Shown here: in pieces, positions 1 to 9,266 of the stretch | Numbering within the stretch: position 1 is the first letter of the stretch | Layout: the number at the start of each line of letters is the position of its first letter | Origin: Chloroflexota bacterium | GTDB taxonomy: Bacteria > Chloroflexota > Anaerolineae > Aggregatilineales > Ch27 | Direction of reading: 5' to 3' | Assembly (NCBI GenBank): GCA_019873685.1 | Contig: JAIOAT010000020.1 | Location: forward strand, 1 to 51,719 | Length of the DNA stretch: 51,719 nucleotides | Notes under the pieces: generated by a model | Seen by the model: only the letters and a program-made list of their open reading frames with translations | Databases searched by the model: none | Told to the model about the DNA's origin: nothing | Made by a program: the position numbers and the translations under genes

Positions 1-464
1 AAATTCATGTCCAGAGCATCCGCCCCGAGCAGTCCCGCATCCTGGGGGATAACCGGCGGCTACGCTGGGCGCTGGGGCACATCCTGGAGAATAGCATCAA
101 CTACACGCTACCCGGTGGGCGCATCATGGTTCGCTTTGGTGAGCTTCGCCAGGGACGCATCCTGATCCAGGTCGAAGATACCGGTGTGGGCATCCGCGAG
201 ACAGACCTGCCGCACGTCTGCGAGCGCTTCTACCGTGGTGAGGCGCGTACGCCCGACAACCGGCTGATCGACCCGCGCGGCCTGGGGCAGGGCCTGTACA
301 TTGCCCGCGCCGTGGCCGAAGCCCATGGCGGCTATCTGAGCCTGGAAAGCAAAGTCGGGGTGGGTACACGGGTAACCCTGGCGCTCCCCGCTGCCCTGGA
401 GCCTCCGCCCGATCCGGAAGCGACTGTCAGGCATCAGCCGTTGGCTCTGCCACCGGAATCTTAA
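1..464 (+). CDS. Sensor histidine kinase, C-terminal ATPase domain (5' truncated)
   Basis: Only the 3' end of the gene is present; the reading frame is open from base 3 and stops with TAA at 462-464. The roughly 150 visible residues form a HATPase_c domain: an N box (ENSINYT), a G1 box (DTGVGI), an F box (FYRG) and a G2 box (GLGQGLYIARAVAEAHGG). This domain binds ATP and phosphorylates the kinase's own histidine, which lies upstream of the window. The G2 box has Q where many kinases have S or T. A short Pro-rich tail follows the domain. The sensor region and any partner regulator are not visible. The branching-enzyme gene starts 59 bases downstream on the same strand, so co-transcription is possible but unproven. 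Confidence 0.9.
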   Translation, partial: IHVQSIRPEQSRILGDNRRLRWALGHILENSINYTLPGGRIMVRFGELRQGRILIQVEDTGVGIRETDLPHVCERFYRGEARTPDNRLIDPRGLGQGLYIARAVAEAHGGYLSLESKVGVGTRVTLALPAALEPPPDPEATVRHQPLALPPES

Positions 465-523
465 GCACACCTTCCGGGGCCTGCACATTCGAATCGTGAA
501 TATCAGTGTGAAGGGAGGGTGCG

Positions 524-2332
524 GTGAAACCGATCGGCGCGTTTACATTCGTTCTGCACAGCCATATGCCCTATGCGCGGCTGGCCGGGCGCTGGCCACA
601 TGGCGAGGAGTGGGTGCATGAAGCGATCTGCGAAACGTACGTCCCCCTGCTCAACGCCCTCTATGACCTTGCCGAAGAAGGCGTCCAGTACCGCCTGACC
701 ATCGGCATCACCCCCATCCTGGCCGAGCAACTGGCCGACCCCGATATTATTGATCACTTTGACGCCTTCATGGAGGAGAAGATAGCTGCGGCGCGGGCCG
801 ATATCCCGCGCTTCCGGGGGCAGGCAGCCCCGCCCGCGGCGATCAACCCGATCGCCGCAACTGCCGCCCGGCTGGGACTGGAGGAAGAGGAGCGTCGCGC
901 TGAAGTCGTCCCCACCAGCGAGGCTAATCCTCACATGGCTTACCTGGCTGAGTGGTACCTGAGCTGGTTTGAGCTGATCAAGCGCAGCTTCGACGCTCGC
1001 TTCGGGCGCGATCTGATCGGGGCGTTTCGCCGCCTGCAGGATCAGGGCTACATCGAGATTCTGACCTGCGCTGCTACCCACGGCTACCTGCCGTTGCTGG
1101 GCACGGATTCGGCCATCTACGGCCAGCTACGCGCCGGGATCGCCAGTTATGAGCGCCACTTCGGTCGCCGGCCCACTGGCATCTGGCTGCCCGAATGCGC
1201 CTACCGCCCTGCCTACTATACGGAAGACGGCCGTCTGCGCCCCGGCATTGAGCGTTTCCTGGCCGAACAGGGCATCAAAGTATTCTTTGTGGAAACCCAT
1301 ACCATCACCGGCGGGCAACCCGTAGGCGTGGCAGCGGGCGAAGTCATTGGGCCGTACGGCGAGATCAAACGCCGCTATGTCATCCCCACCTCCAGCGTGA
1401 TGCCGGAGCGTTACGCCACCACATTCAAACCGTACTACGTCAGCGATACCACCAGCGGCGCGCAGGCCGATCAACACTCCGGGGTGGCCGCCATTGGCCG
1501 TAACAACCGCACCGGCCAGCAGGTCTGGAGCGCAGAGTGGGGCTACCCCGGTGACCAGGATTATCGCGAGTTTCACCGCAAAGATCACATCAGCGGCCTG
1601 CAATACTGGCGCGTTACCGGCCCGCGCGTTGACCTGGGCGGCAAAGACGCTTACCACCCCGACTGGGCGCAGTACAAGGTGCACCAGCACGCTGATCACT
1701 TTGCCCATCTGGTGGAACAGGAGCTACGCGCCTATGCCGATGGCACCGGCGGCGACTTCGGATTGATCGCCTCAAATTACGACACCGAACTGTTTGGGCA
1801 CTGGTGGTTCGAAGGCGTGGACTGGATCCGGGAAGTACTGCGTCGGCTGGCGGCCAATCCATTGGTGGAGCTAACGACCGCCACTCGCTTCATCACCGAG
1901 CATCCCCCCGTGGAAGTCCTGCACCTGCCGGAAAGCAGCTGGGGCGCTGGCGGCAACCATTTCACCTGGGACAACAGCGAAACACACTGGATGTGGCAAC
2001 CCATCCACGAAGCTGAGCAACGCATGGAGCGACTGGCTGCGGCCCACCCTAATCCCGACCCGGCGACTCGTGACGTCCTCAACCAGGCAGCCCGTGAACT
2101 GCTATTGCTGGAAAGCTCCGACTGGCCGTTCCTGGTCACCACCGGCCAGGCGGGCGGGTATGCTATCCAGCGCTTCAGCCAGCACGCCGAACGCTTCAAC
2201 CGCCTGGCGGCAAGCCTGGAGGCAGGGCAACCGGATGTCGCCGCTGCCGCGCACTACTGGGAACTTGACCGGGTCTTCCCTGACGCGGATTACCGCTGGT
2301 GGGCTTACCGCCCATCACCGGCGCACCCCTGA
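524..2332 (+). CDS. GH57 1,4-alpha-glucan branching enzyme
   Basis: This 602-residue protein has the GH57 branching-enzyme layout. HSHMPY near residue 12 is the first conserved motif. WLPECAY carries the probable nucleophile Glu224, and NYDTELFGHWW carries the probable acid/base Asp420. The C-terminal third resembles the helical DUF1957 region of these enzymes. The family cuts an alpha-1,4 chain and rejoins it as an alpha-1,6 branch in glycogen. The start is a GTG preceded by GGGAGGG. GlgA begins 42 bases downstream and GlgC follows it, so this looks like the first gene of a glycogen synthesis operon. A GH57 amylase is the alternative, but the motifs and neighbours favour branching. Naming it glgB would imply the unrelated GH13 family, so no symbol is given. 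Confidence 0.88.
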   Translation: MKPIGAFTFVLHSHMPYARLAGRWPHGEEWVHEAICETYVPLLNALYDLAEEGVQYRLTIGITPILAEQLADPDIIDHFDAFMEEKIAAARADIPRFRGQAAPPAAINPIAATAARLGLEEEERRAEVVPTSEANPHMAYLAEWYLSWFELIKRSFDARFGRDLIGAFRRLQDQGYIEILTCAATHGYLPLLGTDSAIYGQLRAGIASYERHFGRRPTGIWLPECAYRPAYYTEDGRLRPGIERFLAEQGIKVFFVETHTITGGQPVGVAAGEVIGPYGEIKRRYVIPTSSVMPERYATTFKPYYVSDTTSGAQADQHSGVAAIGRNNRTGQQVWSAEWGYPGDQDYREFHRKDHISGLQYWRVTGPRVDLGGKDAYHPDWAQYKVHQHADHFAHLVEQELRAYADGTGGDFGLIASNYDTELFGHWWFEGVDWIREVLRRLAANPLVELTTATRFITEHPPVEVLHLPESSWGAGGNHFTWDNSETHWMWQPIHEAEQRMERLAAAHPNPDPATRDVLNQAARELLLLESSDWPFLVTTGQAGGYAIQRFSQHAERFNRLAASLEAGQPDVAAAAHYWELDRVFPDADYRWWAYRPSPAHP

Positions 2333-2374
2333 GCCAGGCGGCGCTGACACGCGGATGAGGAGGGAGCCGCACCT

Positions 2375-3832
2375 ATGAATGTACTGTTCGTCGCCGCAGA
2401 AGCAGCGCCCTTCGCCAAGACGGGGGGCCTGGGAGATGTCGTCGGCAGCCTGCCGCGGGTATTGCGTCAGCAGGGAATCGACGCCCGCGTGATGATCCCG
2501 CAGTACGGCATCATCAACTGGGAACGCTACAGGATTCAGCCGCTGTTCAGTTTCCAGTTGCCACGCCGTACGGGCACGGCGGATGTCCATATCGCTTACA
2601 CCGAGCATGAAGGGGTGCCGGTGTACTTCCTGGGCGGCTGGCCGTACTTCTCCGGCGGAGACTTCCTCTACACCACCGTTGAATGGGATATCCCGCGCTA
2701 CATCTTTTTCTCGCAGGCGGCGATGGGAGCCGCCTGGGAACTGGGCAACCGGCTGGACTGGTTCCCGGATGTCTTCCATGTCCACGACTGGCACACCGCG
2801 CTGATCCCATTCCTCATCTATGAAAGCCGCTACCATGACCGCTGGGCCAGGACAGCCAGCCTGATCACCATCCATAACCTGGGCTACCAGGGCTGGAACG
2901 CCGGGGGCTACCTGTGGGATGCGGGCGTCCCGCCTCGTACCCATCCCGATCTGGTCTACCAGGACAAAACCGATAATCTGTTCGCCATTGGCCTGGCTTA
3001 CGCAGACGAACTGACAACCGTCAGCCCGCGCTACGCTGAGGAAATCCAGTACGCGTCATTTGGAGAAGGGCTGGAGAACCTGATCCGTGCCCGCAACCGC
3101 GACCTGTACGGCATCCTCAACGGCATTGACACCGAACAACTCAACCCGGCTACCGATCCGCATCTGGTGCGCAACTACTCGGTCGAGACGCTCGACCAGC
3201 GGATCGAAAACAAGCGCGCCCTGCAGCGTGATTCCGGGCTGGAAGTGCGCGATGATGTCATGCTGATCGGCCTGGTATCCCGTCTGGTGGAGATGAAGGG
3301 GATCGATCTGGCCGTGCCGGCCATGCGCCATCTGCTGACCACGGAGGATGTGCAGTTTGTCGCTCTGGGCACGGGAAAGGACACCATCGAGAATGATGTC
3401 CGCTTACTGGGACATCACTTCCACTGGAAAGCGCGGACGACGATCGGGTTTGATGCGCGGTTAGCGCAGCGCATCTACGCCGGCAGCGACCTGTTCCTGA
3501 TGCCCAGCCGCTACGAACCCTGCGGCCTCGGCCAGATGATTGCCATGCGCTACGGCGCCCTGCCGCTGGTTCGGGAGACAGGCGGGCTGGCTGACACCGT
3601 GGAGAACTATGACGACGGTGACGCTGAGCACGGCACCGGCTTCCGCTTCCTGTGGGAAACGCCGGATGCCCTGCTGGGTACGCTACGCTGGGCGCTCTAT
3701 ACCTACCGCCACCGCCCGGTAGCCTGGCGGCGGATGCAGGAGCGGGCGATGCGCCGCGACTTTAGCTGGCAGAAGAGCGCCGAGTTATATATTCAGCGCT
3801 ACGAACGGGCGCTGCGGAAGAAACGCACCTGA
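2375..3832 (+). CDS. glgA: Glycogen synthase (ADP-glucose type, GT5)
   Basis: This 485-residue GT-B enzyme extends alpha-1,4-glucan chains using ADP-glucose in the cytoplasm. The N terminus has the KTGGLGDV signature, with Lys15 the expected ADP-glucose contact. The C-terminal domain has the YEPCGLGQ motif with Glu381 and the following [10 protein letters not shown] segment, both typical of bacterial GlgA. Length is normal for the family. The ATG start has GGAGGGAG eight bases upstream. It sits between the GH57 branching enzyme and glgC with gaps of 42 and 33 bases, so all three are probably transcribed together. Confidence 0.95.
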   Translation: MNVLFVAAEAAPFAKTGGLGDVVGSLPRVLRQQGIDARVMIPQYGIINWERYRIQPLFSFQLPRRTGTADVHIAYTEHEGVPVYFLGGWPYFSGGDFLYTTVEWDIPRYIFFSQAAMGAAWELGNRLDWFPDVFHVHDWHTALIPFLIYESRYHDRWARTASLITIHNLGYQGWNAGGYLWDAGVPPRTHPDLVYQDKTDNLFAIGLAYADELTTVSPRYAEEIQYASFGEGLENLIRARNRDLYGILNGIDTEQLNPATDPHLVRNYSVETLDQRIENKRALQRDSGLEVRDDVMLIGLVSRLVEMKGIDLAVPAMRHLLTTEDVQFVALGTGKDTIENDVRLLGHHFHWKARTTIGFDARLAQRIYAGSDLFLMPSRYEPCGLGQMIAMRYGALPLVRETGGLADTVENYDDGDAEHGTGFRFLWETPDALLGTLRWALYTYRHRPVAWRRMQERAMRRDFSWQKSAELYIQRYERALRKKRT

Positions 3833-3865
3833 TGGTCTGCTGGGAGTTCCGGAAGGAGAAATGCC

Positions 3866-5122
3866 GTGAAAGTCAAAGCCGTAATTCTCGCCGGTGGCGA
3901 AGGCACCCGCCTGAAGGTCCTGACGATCAAACGGGCCAAACCCGCTGTCCCCTTTGCCGGGAAGTACCGCATGATTGACTTTCCACTGAGCAATTGCGTC
4001 AATTCCGGCATCTTTGACGTGCTTGTGCTCACCCAGTATCGGCCCCATAGCCTCAACGACCACATCGCGCGCGGTCGCCCCTGGGACCTGGATCGTTCCT
4101 TCTCCGGCGGTATCCAGTTGCTTCAGCCCTACAAAGGGCATTACGACACTGACTGGTACAGCGGCACTGCCGATGCAGTCACGCAGAACCTGAATTTTGT
4201 GCGGCGCGGCCTGCCCGACCAGATTCTCATTCTCTCTGGCGACCACGTCTACCAGATGAACTACAACAGCCTGATCCGCTACCACAACGAGCGTAAGGCG
4301 GATGTCACCGTCTGCACGATCACCGTGCCAATCGACGAAGCCAGCCGCTACGGGATCGTCGACGTGGACGATGAATACCGCGTCCGGGCCTTTGTGGAAA
4401 AGCCCCCTGAGCCGCCGGGCAACCTGGCCAATATGGGTGTTTACCTGTTCAACCGCGACGTGCTGGAAACCTACCTGAACGAAGATCGCGTTATGCCGGG
4501 ATCGAAGCATGACTTCGGGCGGGATATCCTGCCGCGCATGGTCGCCACCAACCTGCGGGTCTACGCCTATCCGTTCGCCGGGTACTGGATCGATGTCGGG
4601 ACGGTCGATGCCTACTGGTCGGCGCACATGGATCTGCTGGAAATGCCACCCTCGCTGGACCTCAACGACCGTACCTGGGTGATCCACACCCGCAGCGAAG
4701 AGCGCCCGCCGGTGCACATCCAGGCCGGCGCGACTGTGATCGACAGTCTGATCACGGATGGCTCATTTGTCGGCAACGGCGCAGTCGTGGAACGGAGCAT
4801 CCTCTCGCCCGGTGTGTATGTCGGGCCGGGCGCGGTCATCCGTGAATCGATCGTCATGACCGACAGCTATATTGACGCCGGGGCGGTCGTTGAGCGCTGC
4901 ATCCTGGACAAGTATGTCTTGGTAGGCAGGAACGCCCGCGTCGGCGAAAAGCGGGATGTCGGCGACCTGGGCCTGACCCTGATCGGCAAGAACAGCCGCC
5001 TGCCGGAGGGCTTCCAGATCGGTCACAGCTGTGTGCTGGGCACCGACCTTTCTGAGGAGGACCTGCTGCGCCATTACCCCGGCAAGCAGATTCCGCCCGG
5101 CACCGAACTGGTGGAAGACTGA
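3866..5122 (+). CDS. glgC: Glucose-1-phosphate adenylyltransferase
   Basis: This 418-residue enzyme makes ADP-glucose from ATP and glucose-1-phosphate, the committed step of bacterial glycogen synthesis. The N-terminal nucleotidyltransferase domain has the GGEGTRL loop at residues 10-16, followed by [19 protein letters not shown] contains the expected catalytic Asp126, and FVEKP carries the sugar-phosphate lysine. The C-terminal part is a left-handed beta-helix, seen as hexapeptide-like repeats (for example GAVVERSIL and GAVIRESIV). The start is GTG, with AAGGAG seven bases upstream. A terminator-like hairpin follows at 5179-5202, which separates it from glgP. Allosteric control is usual in the family but cannot be read here. 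Confidence 0.95.
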   Translation: MKVKAVILAGGEGTRLKVLTIKRAKPAVPFAGKYRMIDFPLSNCVNSGIFDVLVLTQYRPHSLNDHIARGRPWDLDRSFSGGIQLLQPYKGHYDTDWYSGTADAVTQNLNFVRRGLPDQILILSGDHVYQMNYNSLIRYHNERKADVTVCTITVPIDEASRYGIVDVDDEYRVRAFVEKPPEPPGNLANMGVYLFNRDVLETYLNEDRVMPGSKHDFGRDILPRMVATNLRVYAYPFAGYWIDVGTVDAYWSAHMDLLEMPPSLDLNDRTWVIHTRSEERPPVHIQAGATVIDSLITDGSFVGNGAVVERSILSPGVYVGPGAVIRESIVMTDSYIDAGAVVERCILDKYVLVGRNARVGEKRDVGDLGLTLIGKNSRLPEGFQIGHSCVLGTDLSEEDLLRHYPGKQIPPGTELVED

Positions 5123-5178
5123 AACCTGGGCGCGACCCTTTCCAGCCCGGATGATCTCCCTAACAGACCTGCTTCATG

Positions 5179-5202
5179 GGCGGCAGCTACCGCGCTGCCG
5201 CC
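5179..5202 (+). terminator. Intrinsic terminator after glgC
   Basis: A perfect 9-bp GC-rich stem (GGCGGCAGC at 5179-5187 with GCTGCCGCC at 5194-5202) closes a 6-base loop and is followed by TTTGTGATT. The T-run is short, so termination may be partial. It lies between glgC and the glgP promoter. Confidence 0.65.
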
Positions 5203-5319
5203 TTTGTGATTCCCTGCCAGATGGTAGAAATATCCCAAAAGCGGAGTGAAACTATCGTTTATCGATTCCGTCTGAAGGAACATCCGCCCTCATTCGTCAA
5301 AGTTGTCCAATGGTATCGC

Positions 5320-5348
5320 TTGACCCTGACCTTTGGGCAGGCTATGCT
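5320..5348 (+). promoter_or_regulatory. Sigma-70-type promoter of glgP
   Basis: TTGACC at 5320-5325 and TATGCT at 5343-5348 are separated by exactly 17 bases. A transcript starting near 5355 would reach the ATG at 5385 after about 30 bases. The site lies downstream of the first possible in-frame start (5310), which supports the shorter GlgP. Confidence 0.7.
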
Positions 5349-5384
5349 TGGCAAGCACTGTCTAATCGCCGAATGGAGCGCTTC

Positions 5385-7952
5385 ATGATTCGACCTGTGG
5401 CGACCGTGGAGGTTACCCCCAAGCTCCCGGAGAAGTTGCAGGGCCTGCTTGAACTGGCCTACAACCTGCGCTGGAGCTGGGACCACGACACGATCAACCT
5501 GTTCCGCCGGCTTGACCGCGAACTCTGGGAGCAAACGGAGCACAACCCCGTCCGCATGCTCGGCACTATCCAGCAGAGCAAACTGGAAGCCGCCGCGGAA
5601 GATGACGCCTTCCTGGCCCATCTCAGCCGCGTCTGGGATGATTTTGAACATTACATGACCACGAAGAACACGTGGTATCGCAAGCACTTTGGCGACTTTG
5701 ACAAGCCCTACATCGCCTACTTCTCCACCGAATTTGGCCTGACGGAGTGCGTCCGCAACTATTCGGGTGGTCTGGGCGTCCTCAGCGGCGATCACCTTAA
5801 GAGTTCCAGCGACCTGGATGTTCCGCTGGTTGGCGTGGGGCTACTGTATCAGGAAGGCTACTTCCAGCAGTACCTGAGCGCGGACGGCTACCAGCAGGAA
5901 GCTTACCCGATCAACGACTTCAGCAATCTGCCGGTGCGCCGTGTACTGGACAAAGATGGCCAGCCGCTCAAGATCAGCGTGCCCATGCCGGGCCGCCAGA
6001 TGGTTGCCCAGATCTGGAAGGTGCAGGTAGGCCGCATTCAGCTCTATCTGCTGGATTCTAACCTGCCGGAAAATATCGAGGAAGACCGCGATCTGACCGA
6101 TCGGCTCTATGGCGGCGACCGGCGCACCCGCATCCGTCAGGAGATTCTGATGGGTATCGGTGGCCTGCGTGCGCTGGATGCGCTGGGCCTCCGCCCGCTG
6201 GTCTGCCACATGAACGAGGGGCATTCCGCCTTCCTCTCGCTGGAACGCATCCTGCAGATGATCAAGGAGCGCGGCCTGTCCTTTGAGGAAGCGCTGTATA
6301 TCACCAATGCGGGCAACATCTTCACCACCCACACCCCCGTCTCCGCCGGGCTGGAACGCTTTGGCTTTGACCTGATCGACGAGCATTTCACGCCCCTGTT
6401 CCGCGAACTGGGTCTGAACCGCGACCAGTTCATCGATCTGGGGCGGGAGAACATGGGCGGCTATGAGCTGTTTTCGATGCCAGTGCTCGCCCTCAGGACA
6501 TCAGCGTCGGCCAACGCCGTCTCCAAGCTGCATGGCGAGGTCAGCCGCAAGATGTGGCAGTGGATGTTCCCGCGCCTGCCAGAAGCAGAAGTGCCTATTG
6601 GCGCCATTACCAATGGTGTGCATGTCAAAACCTGGGTCAGCCAGGAGATGGCTGTGCTGTTGGACCGTTACCTCGGCCCGGCCTGGCGGGACAACCCCGA
6701 TGACCCTGACGTGTGGAAGAACATCGATCTGATCCCAGATGCCGAGTTATGGCGTAGCCACGAGCGTCGCCGCGAGCGCCTGGTGGCCTTCGCCCGCAAG
6801 CGCCTGCGCCAGCAACTGATCCGGCGCGGCGTTTCCCAGGCGGAGATCATGGCTGCCGGGCAAGCGCTCAACCCGGATGCGCTGACAATCGGCTTCGCCA
6901 GACGCTTCGCCACCTACAAGCGGGCCACCCTGCTCTTCCGCGACGTTGACCGGCTGATCCACATCCTCAACAATCCGGAGCGCCCGGTGCAGGTGATTTT
7001 CGCCGGCAAGGCGCATCCGCACGACATCGCCGGCAAAGAACTGATCAAGACCATCATCACCATGGCCCGCCGGCCAGAACTGCGCAATAAGATCGTCTTC
7101 CTGGAAAACTACGACATCACCATCGCCCGCTATCTGATCCAGGGCGTCGACCTGTGGCTGAACACCCCGCGCCGTCCCAAGGAAGCCAGCGGGACTTCCG
7201 GCATGAAGGTCATCTACAATGGCGGCCTTAACGCCAGCATCCTGGACGGCTGGTGGGCGGAAGGGTACGACCTCTCGCTGGGCTGGGCCATCGGCAGCGG
7301 TGAGGAGTACGCCGAAGCCGAATGGGAGATGCAGGATCAGATCGAAAGCCAGGCGCTGTACAACCTGCTGGAACAGGATGTGATCCCCACCTTCTACACA
7401 CGCGGTCAGGACGGCCTGCCAACGGCCTGGATCGCCAAGATGAAGGCCTCCATGCGCCAGCTTAGCCCGATCTTCAATACTCACCGGATGCTGCGGGAGT
7501 ACACTGAGAAATACTACGTCCCGGCCCGCGACCGTTACCTGCGCCTGACCGAAGCCGACCTGACCAACGGGCGCGACTACCTCCGCTGGTGGCAGCGCAT
7601 CAAGAGCAACTGGGATCGCGTCGCCATCAAGCGCGTGGAAATCCCCACCGACGAACTGAAAGTCAGCGAGGAAGTCACCGTGCGGGCCTGGGTCGACCTG
7701 GCTAATCTAACGCCGGGTGATGTCAGCGTGCAGCTCTACGCCGGGCGGCTGGATACCGAAGGCTTCATCCAGAACGGGCAATCGGTTGAAATGCAGGTTG
7801 CCGATCGCCGCGATGACGGCACCTACGAATACGTGGTGACCACCCAGTACACCGAAAGCGGGGCGCGCGGCATCTCTGTGCGGGTGATGCCCCATCACGA
7901 ATACCTGGATGGCATCTACCAGACCGGCATGGTGCACTGGGCGGTCGAGTAA
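5385..7952 (+). CDS. glgP: Alpha-glucan (glycogen) phosphorylase, GT35
   Basis: This 855-residue enzyme releases glucose-1-phosphate from glycogen ends using phosphate and pyridoxal phosphate. The N terminus (PKLPEKLQGLLELAYNLRWSW) is the DUF3417-type region of the bacterial and archaeal short phosphorylase class. Next come SGGLGVLSGDH and, near the C-terminal half, EASGTSGMK with the expected PLP lysine at 608. About 120 C-terminal residues form a beta-rich extension. The chosen ATG has GGAG at 5375-5378 and follows a promoter that excludes the longer 5310 start. It completes the glycogen set with its own transcription unit, so breakdown can be controlled apart from synthesis. A strong terminator follows. 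Confidence 0.93.
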   Translation: MIRPVATVEVTPKLPEKLQGLLELAYNLRWSWDHDTINLFRRLDRELWEQTEHNPVRMLGTIQQSKLEAAAEDDAFLAHLSRVWDDFEHYMTTKNTWYRKHFGDFDKPYIAYFSTEFGLTECVRNYSGGLGVLSGDHLKSSSDLDVPLVGVGLLYQEGYFQQYLSADGYQQEAYPINDFSNLPVRRVLDKDGQPLKISVPMPGRQMVAQIWKVQVGRIQLYLLDSNLPENIEEDRDLTDRLYGGDRRTRIRQEILMGIGGLRALDALGLRPLVCHMNEGHSAFLSLERILQMIKERGLSFEEALYITNAGNIFTTHTPVSAGLERFGFDLIDEHFTPLFRELGLNRDQFIDLGRENMGGYELFSMPVLALRTSASANAVSKLHGEVSRKMWQWMFPRLPEAEVPIGAITNGVHVKTWVSQEMAVLLDRYLGPAWRDNPDDPDVWKNIDLIPDAELWRSHERRRERLVAFARKRLRQQLIRRGVSQAEIMAAGQALNPDALTIGFARRFATYKRATLLFRDVDRLIHILNNPERPVQVIFAGKAHPHDIAGKELIKTIITMARRPELRNKIVFLENYDITIARYLIQGVDLWLNTPRRPKEASGTSGMKVIYNGGLNASILDGWWAEGYDLSLGWAIGSGEEYAEAEWEMQDQIESQALYNLLEQDVIPTFYTRGQDGLPTAWIAKMKASMRQLSPIFNTHRMLREYTEKYYVPARDRYLRLTEADLTNGRDYLRWWQRIKSNWDRVAIKRVEIPTDELKVSEEVTVRAWVDLANLTPGDVSVQLYAGRLDTEGFIQNGQSVEMQVADRRDDGTYEYVVTTQYTESGARGISVRVMPHHEYLDGIYQTGMVHWAVE

Positions 7953-7973
7953 CTCGCCTGCCCGCCAGACGAT

Positions 7974-8006
7974 AAAAGCCCCTGTCAGAGACGAACAGGG
8001 GCTTTT
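7974..8006. terminator. Bidirectional terminator between convergent genes
   Basis: AAAAGCCCCTGT (7974-7985) pairs perfectly with ACAGGGGCTTTT (7995-8006) around a 9-base loop. The A-run on one side and T-run on the other let it act for glgP on the plus strand and for the ABC permease gene on the minus strand. Confidence 0.9.
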
Positions 8007-8026
8007 GTTTGTGCGTCTGCGGCGGC

Positions 8027-9265
8027 TCAACGCTCGCGGACCAGCTGCGGAATGTCACGCCAGCGGGGCAGATGCCCGGCGAGCAGCACCTGCACACGGA
8101 AGAGCCGCCCGGCCAGCCAGATCGCCCCGACAGCAGCCAGCAGCAACAGAGCCAGGCCAAGCAGCAGCTGCCAGGTCGGCACGGTAGTCACCATCATGCG
8201 CATCACCATCCCCACCGGCGCGGTCACCGGGAACAGGCTCAGCGCCACCGGCAGCGCGGCATTGGGCGTCTCCGCAAAGATGGCCAGAAAGTAGTAGGGC
8301 AGCATCGCCGGCAGTGTGAATATCACTGCCATTTGCGGCCCTTCCCGCATGGAGGGCGCAATGGCCCCGACAGCAGCATACGCTCCAGCGAACATCAGAT
8401 AGCCGCCAATGAAGTACAGCAGCACCCACACGAGCATCTCCGGCGCCACGGCCAGGTCGGAAAGCGACGGTATGATCGCGCCCAGTTGCCCCAGGCCCCA
8501 CATTGCGACGACCACCCAGGCCACGATCTGGATCAATCCCAGCAGACCTGAAGCCAGCACTTTGCCCGCCAGCAACGGCAAAGGCCGCACTGAGGACAGG
8601 ATGATCTCCATCATCCGGCTTTCCTTCTCACCGATCACGCTGCTCATCAGGTACCCGCCGGAGAAGAAGATGGAAATCGCCAGCAGCAGGGCAAACACGT
8701 ACACCAGCACAAAGGACGAATCCTCGCTACGGGCTACCGCCGCCTCCCCGCTGGCAGCGACCTGATGCTCCACAATCACGATGTCAGAGCGCAACCGCAG
8801 CGCCAGATCGCGATCCACGCCCTGCAGCAGCCGATCCATCAGGAAAGCCTGAAAGAAGCTATCCCCCTGCATGCTGTTGATGCTCACCGAGCGGATATAG
8901 CGCGTCACGTTGCCGGTATCCAGATAGTCGGCGGCAATCACATACACGGAATCAACCTCGCCGGCGCGCATCGCGTCCAGCGCGGCCTCCTCATCGGGGT
9001 AGCGGATCAACATGGAACCGAAGAGGCCGGGACTCTCGAACAGGCCGCTGTGATCCACATAGCCCAGCTTCCCGGTGAAAGTCTCCTCCGTCTGCTCTTC
9101 CCCGCCGCTCTCCCGCTCACGGCTGGCCTGATAGTTCAGAAAAGCCTGTATACCCAGCAACCCTACCACTACCAGTACCGGCAGGAGAAACGTTGTGAAC
9201 AGGTAAGCCCGCCGCCGGAACTGATGTACAAACTCAAACCGCAAGACTTCCCACATGTGGCGCAT
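8027..9265 (-). CDS. ABC-2 type transporter permease (second permease)
   Basis: This 412-residue membrane protein begins with a basic cytoplasmic stretch and one membrane helix (residues about 21-42). A roughly 150-residue charged extracytoplasmic domain follows, then a block of five or six hydrophobic helices from about residue 185. That is the layout of NatB-like ABC-2 permeases. GEKESRMMEIILSS in the coupling region is characteristic of this group. It starts one base after the TGA of the preceding permease gene and is the last gene of an ATPase-permease-permease operon. The exported substrate is unknown; sodium, antibiotics or lipids are all precedents in the family. Confidence 0.85.
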   Translation of the reverse strand: MRHMWEVLRFEFVHQFRRRAYLFTTFLLPVLVVVGLLGIQAFLNYQASRERESGGEEQTEETFTGKLGYVDHSGLFESPGLFGSMLIRYPDEEAALDAMRAGEVDSVYVIAADYLDTGNVTRYIRSVSINSMQGDSFFQAFLMDRLLQGVDRDLALRLRSDIVIVEHQVAASGEAAVARSEDSSFVLVYVFALLLAISIFFSGGYLMSSVIGEKESRMMEIILSSVRPLPLLAGKVLASGLLGLIQIVAWVVVAMWGLGQLGAIIPSLSDLAVAPEMLVWVLLYFIGGYLMFAGAYAAVGAIAPSMREGPQMAVIFTLPAMLPYYFLAIFAETPNAALPVALSLFPVTAPVGMVMRMMVTTVPTWQLLLGLALLLLAAVGAIWLAGRLFRVQVLLAGHLPRWRDIPQLVRER

Positions 9266-9266
9266 T

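Noticed and set aside
5310-5384. Upstream extension of glgP by 25 codons
   Set aside because: The predicted promoter at 5320-5348 lies inside it and the ATG at 5385 has a proper ribosome-binding site.
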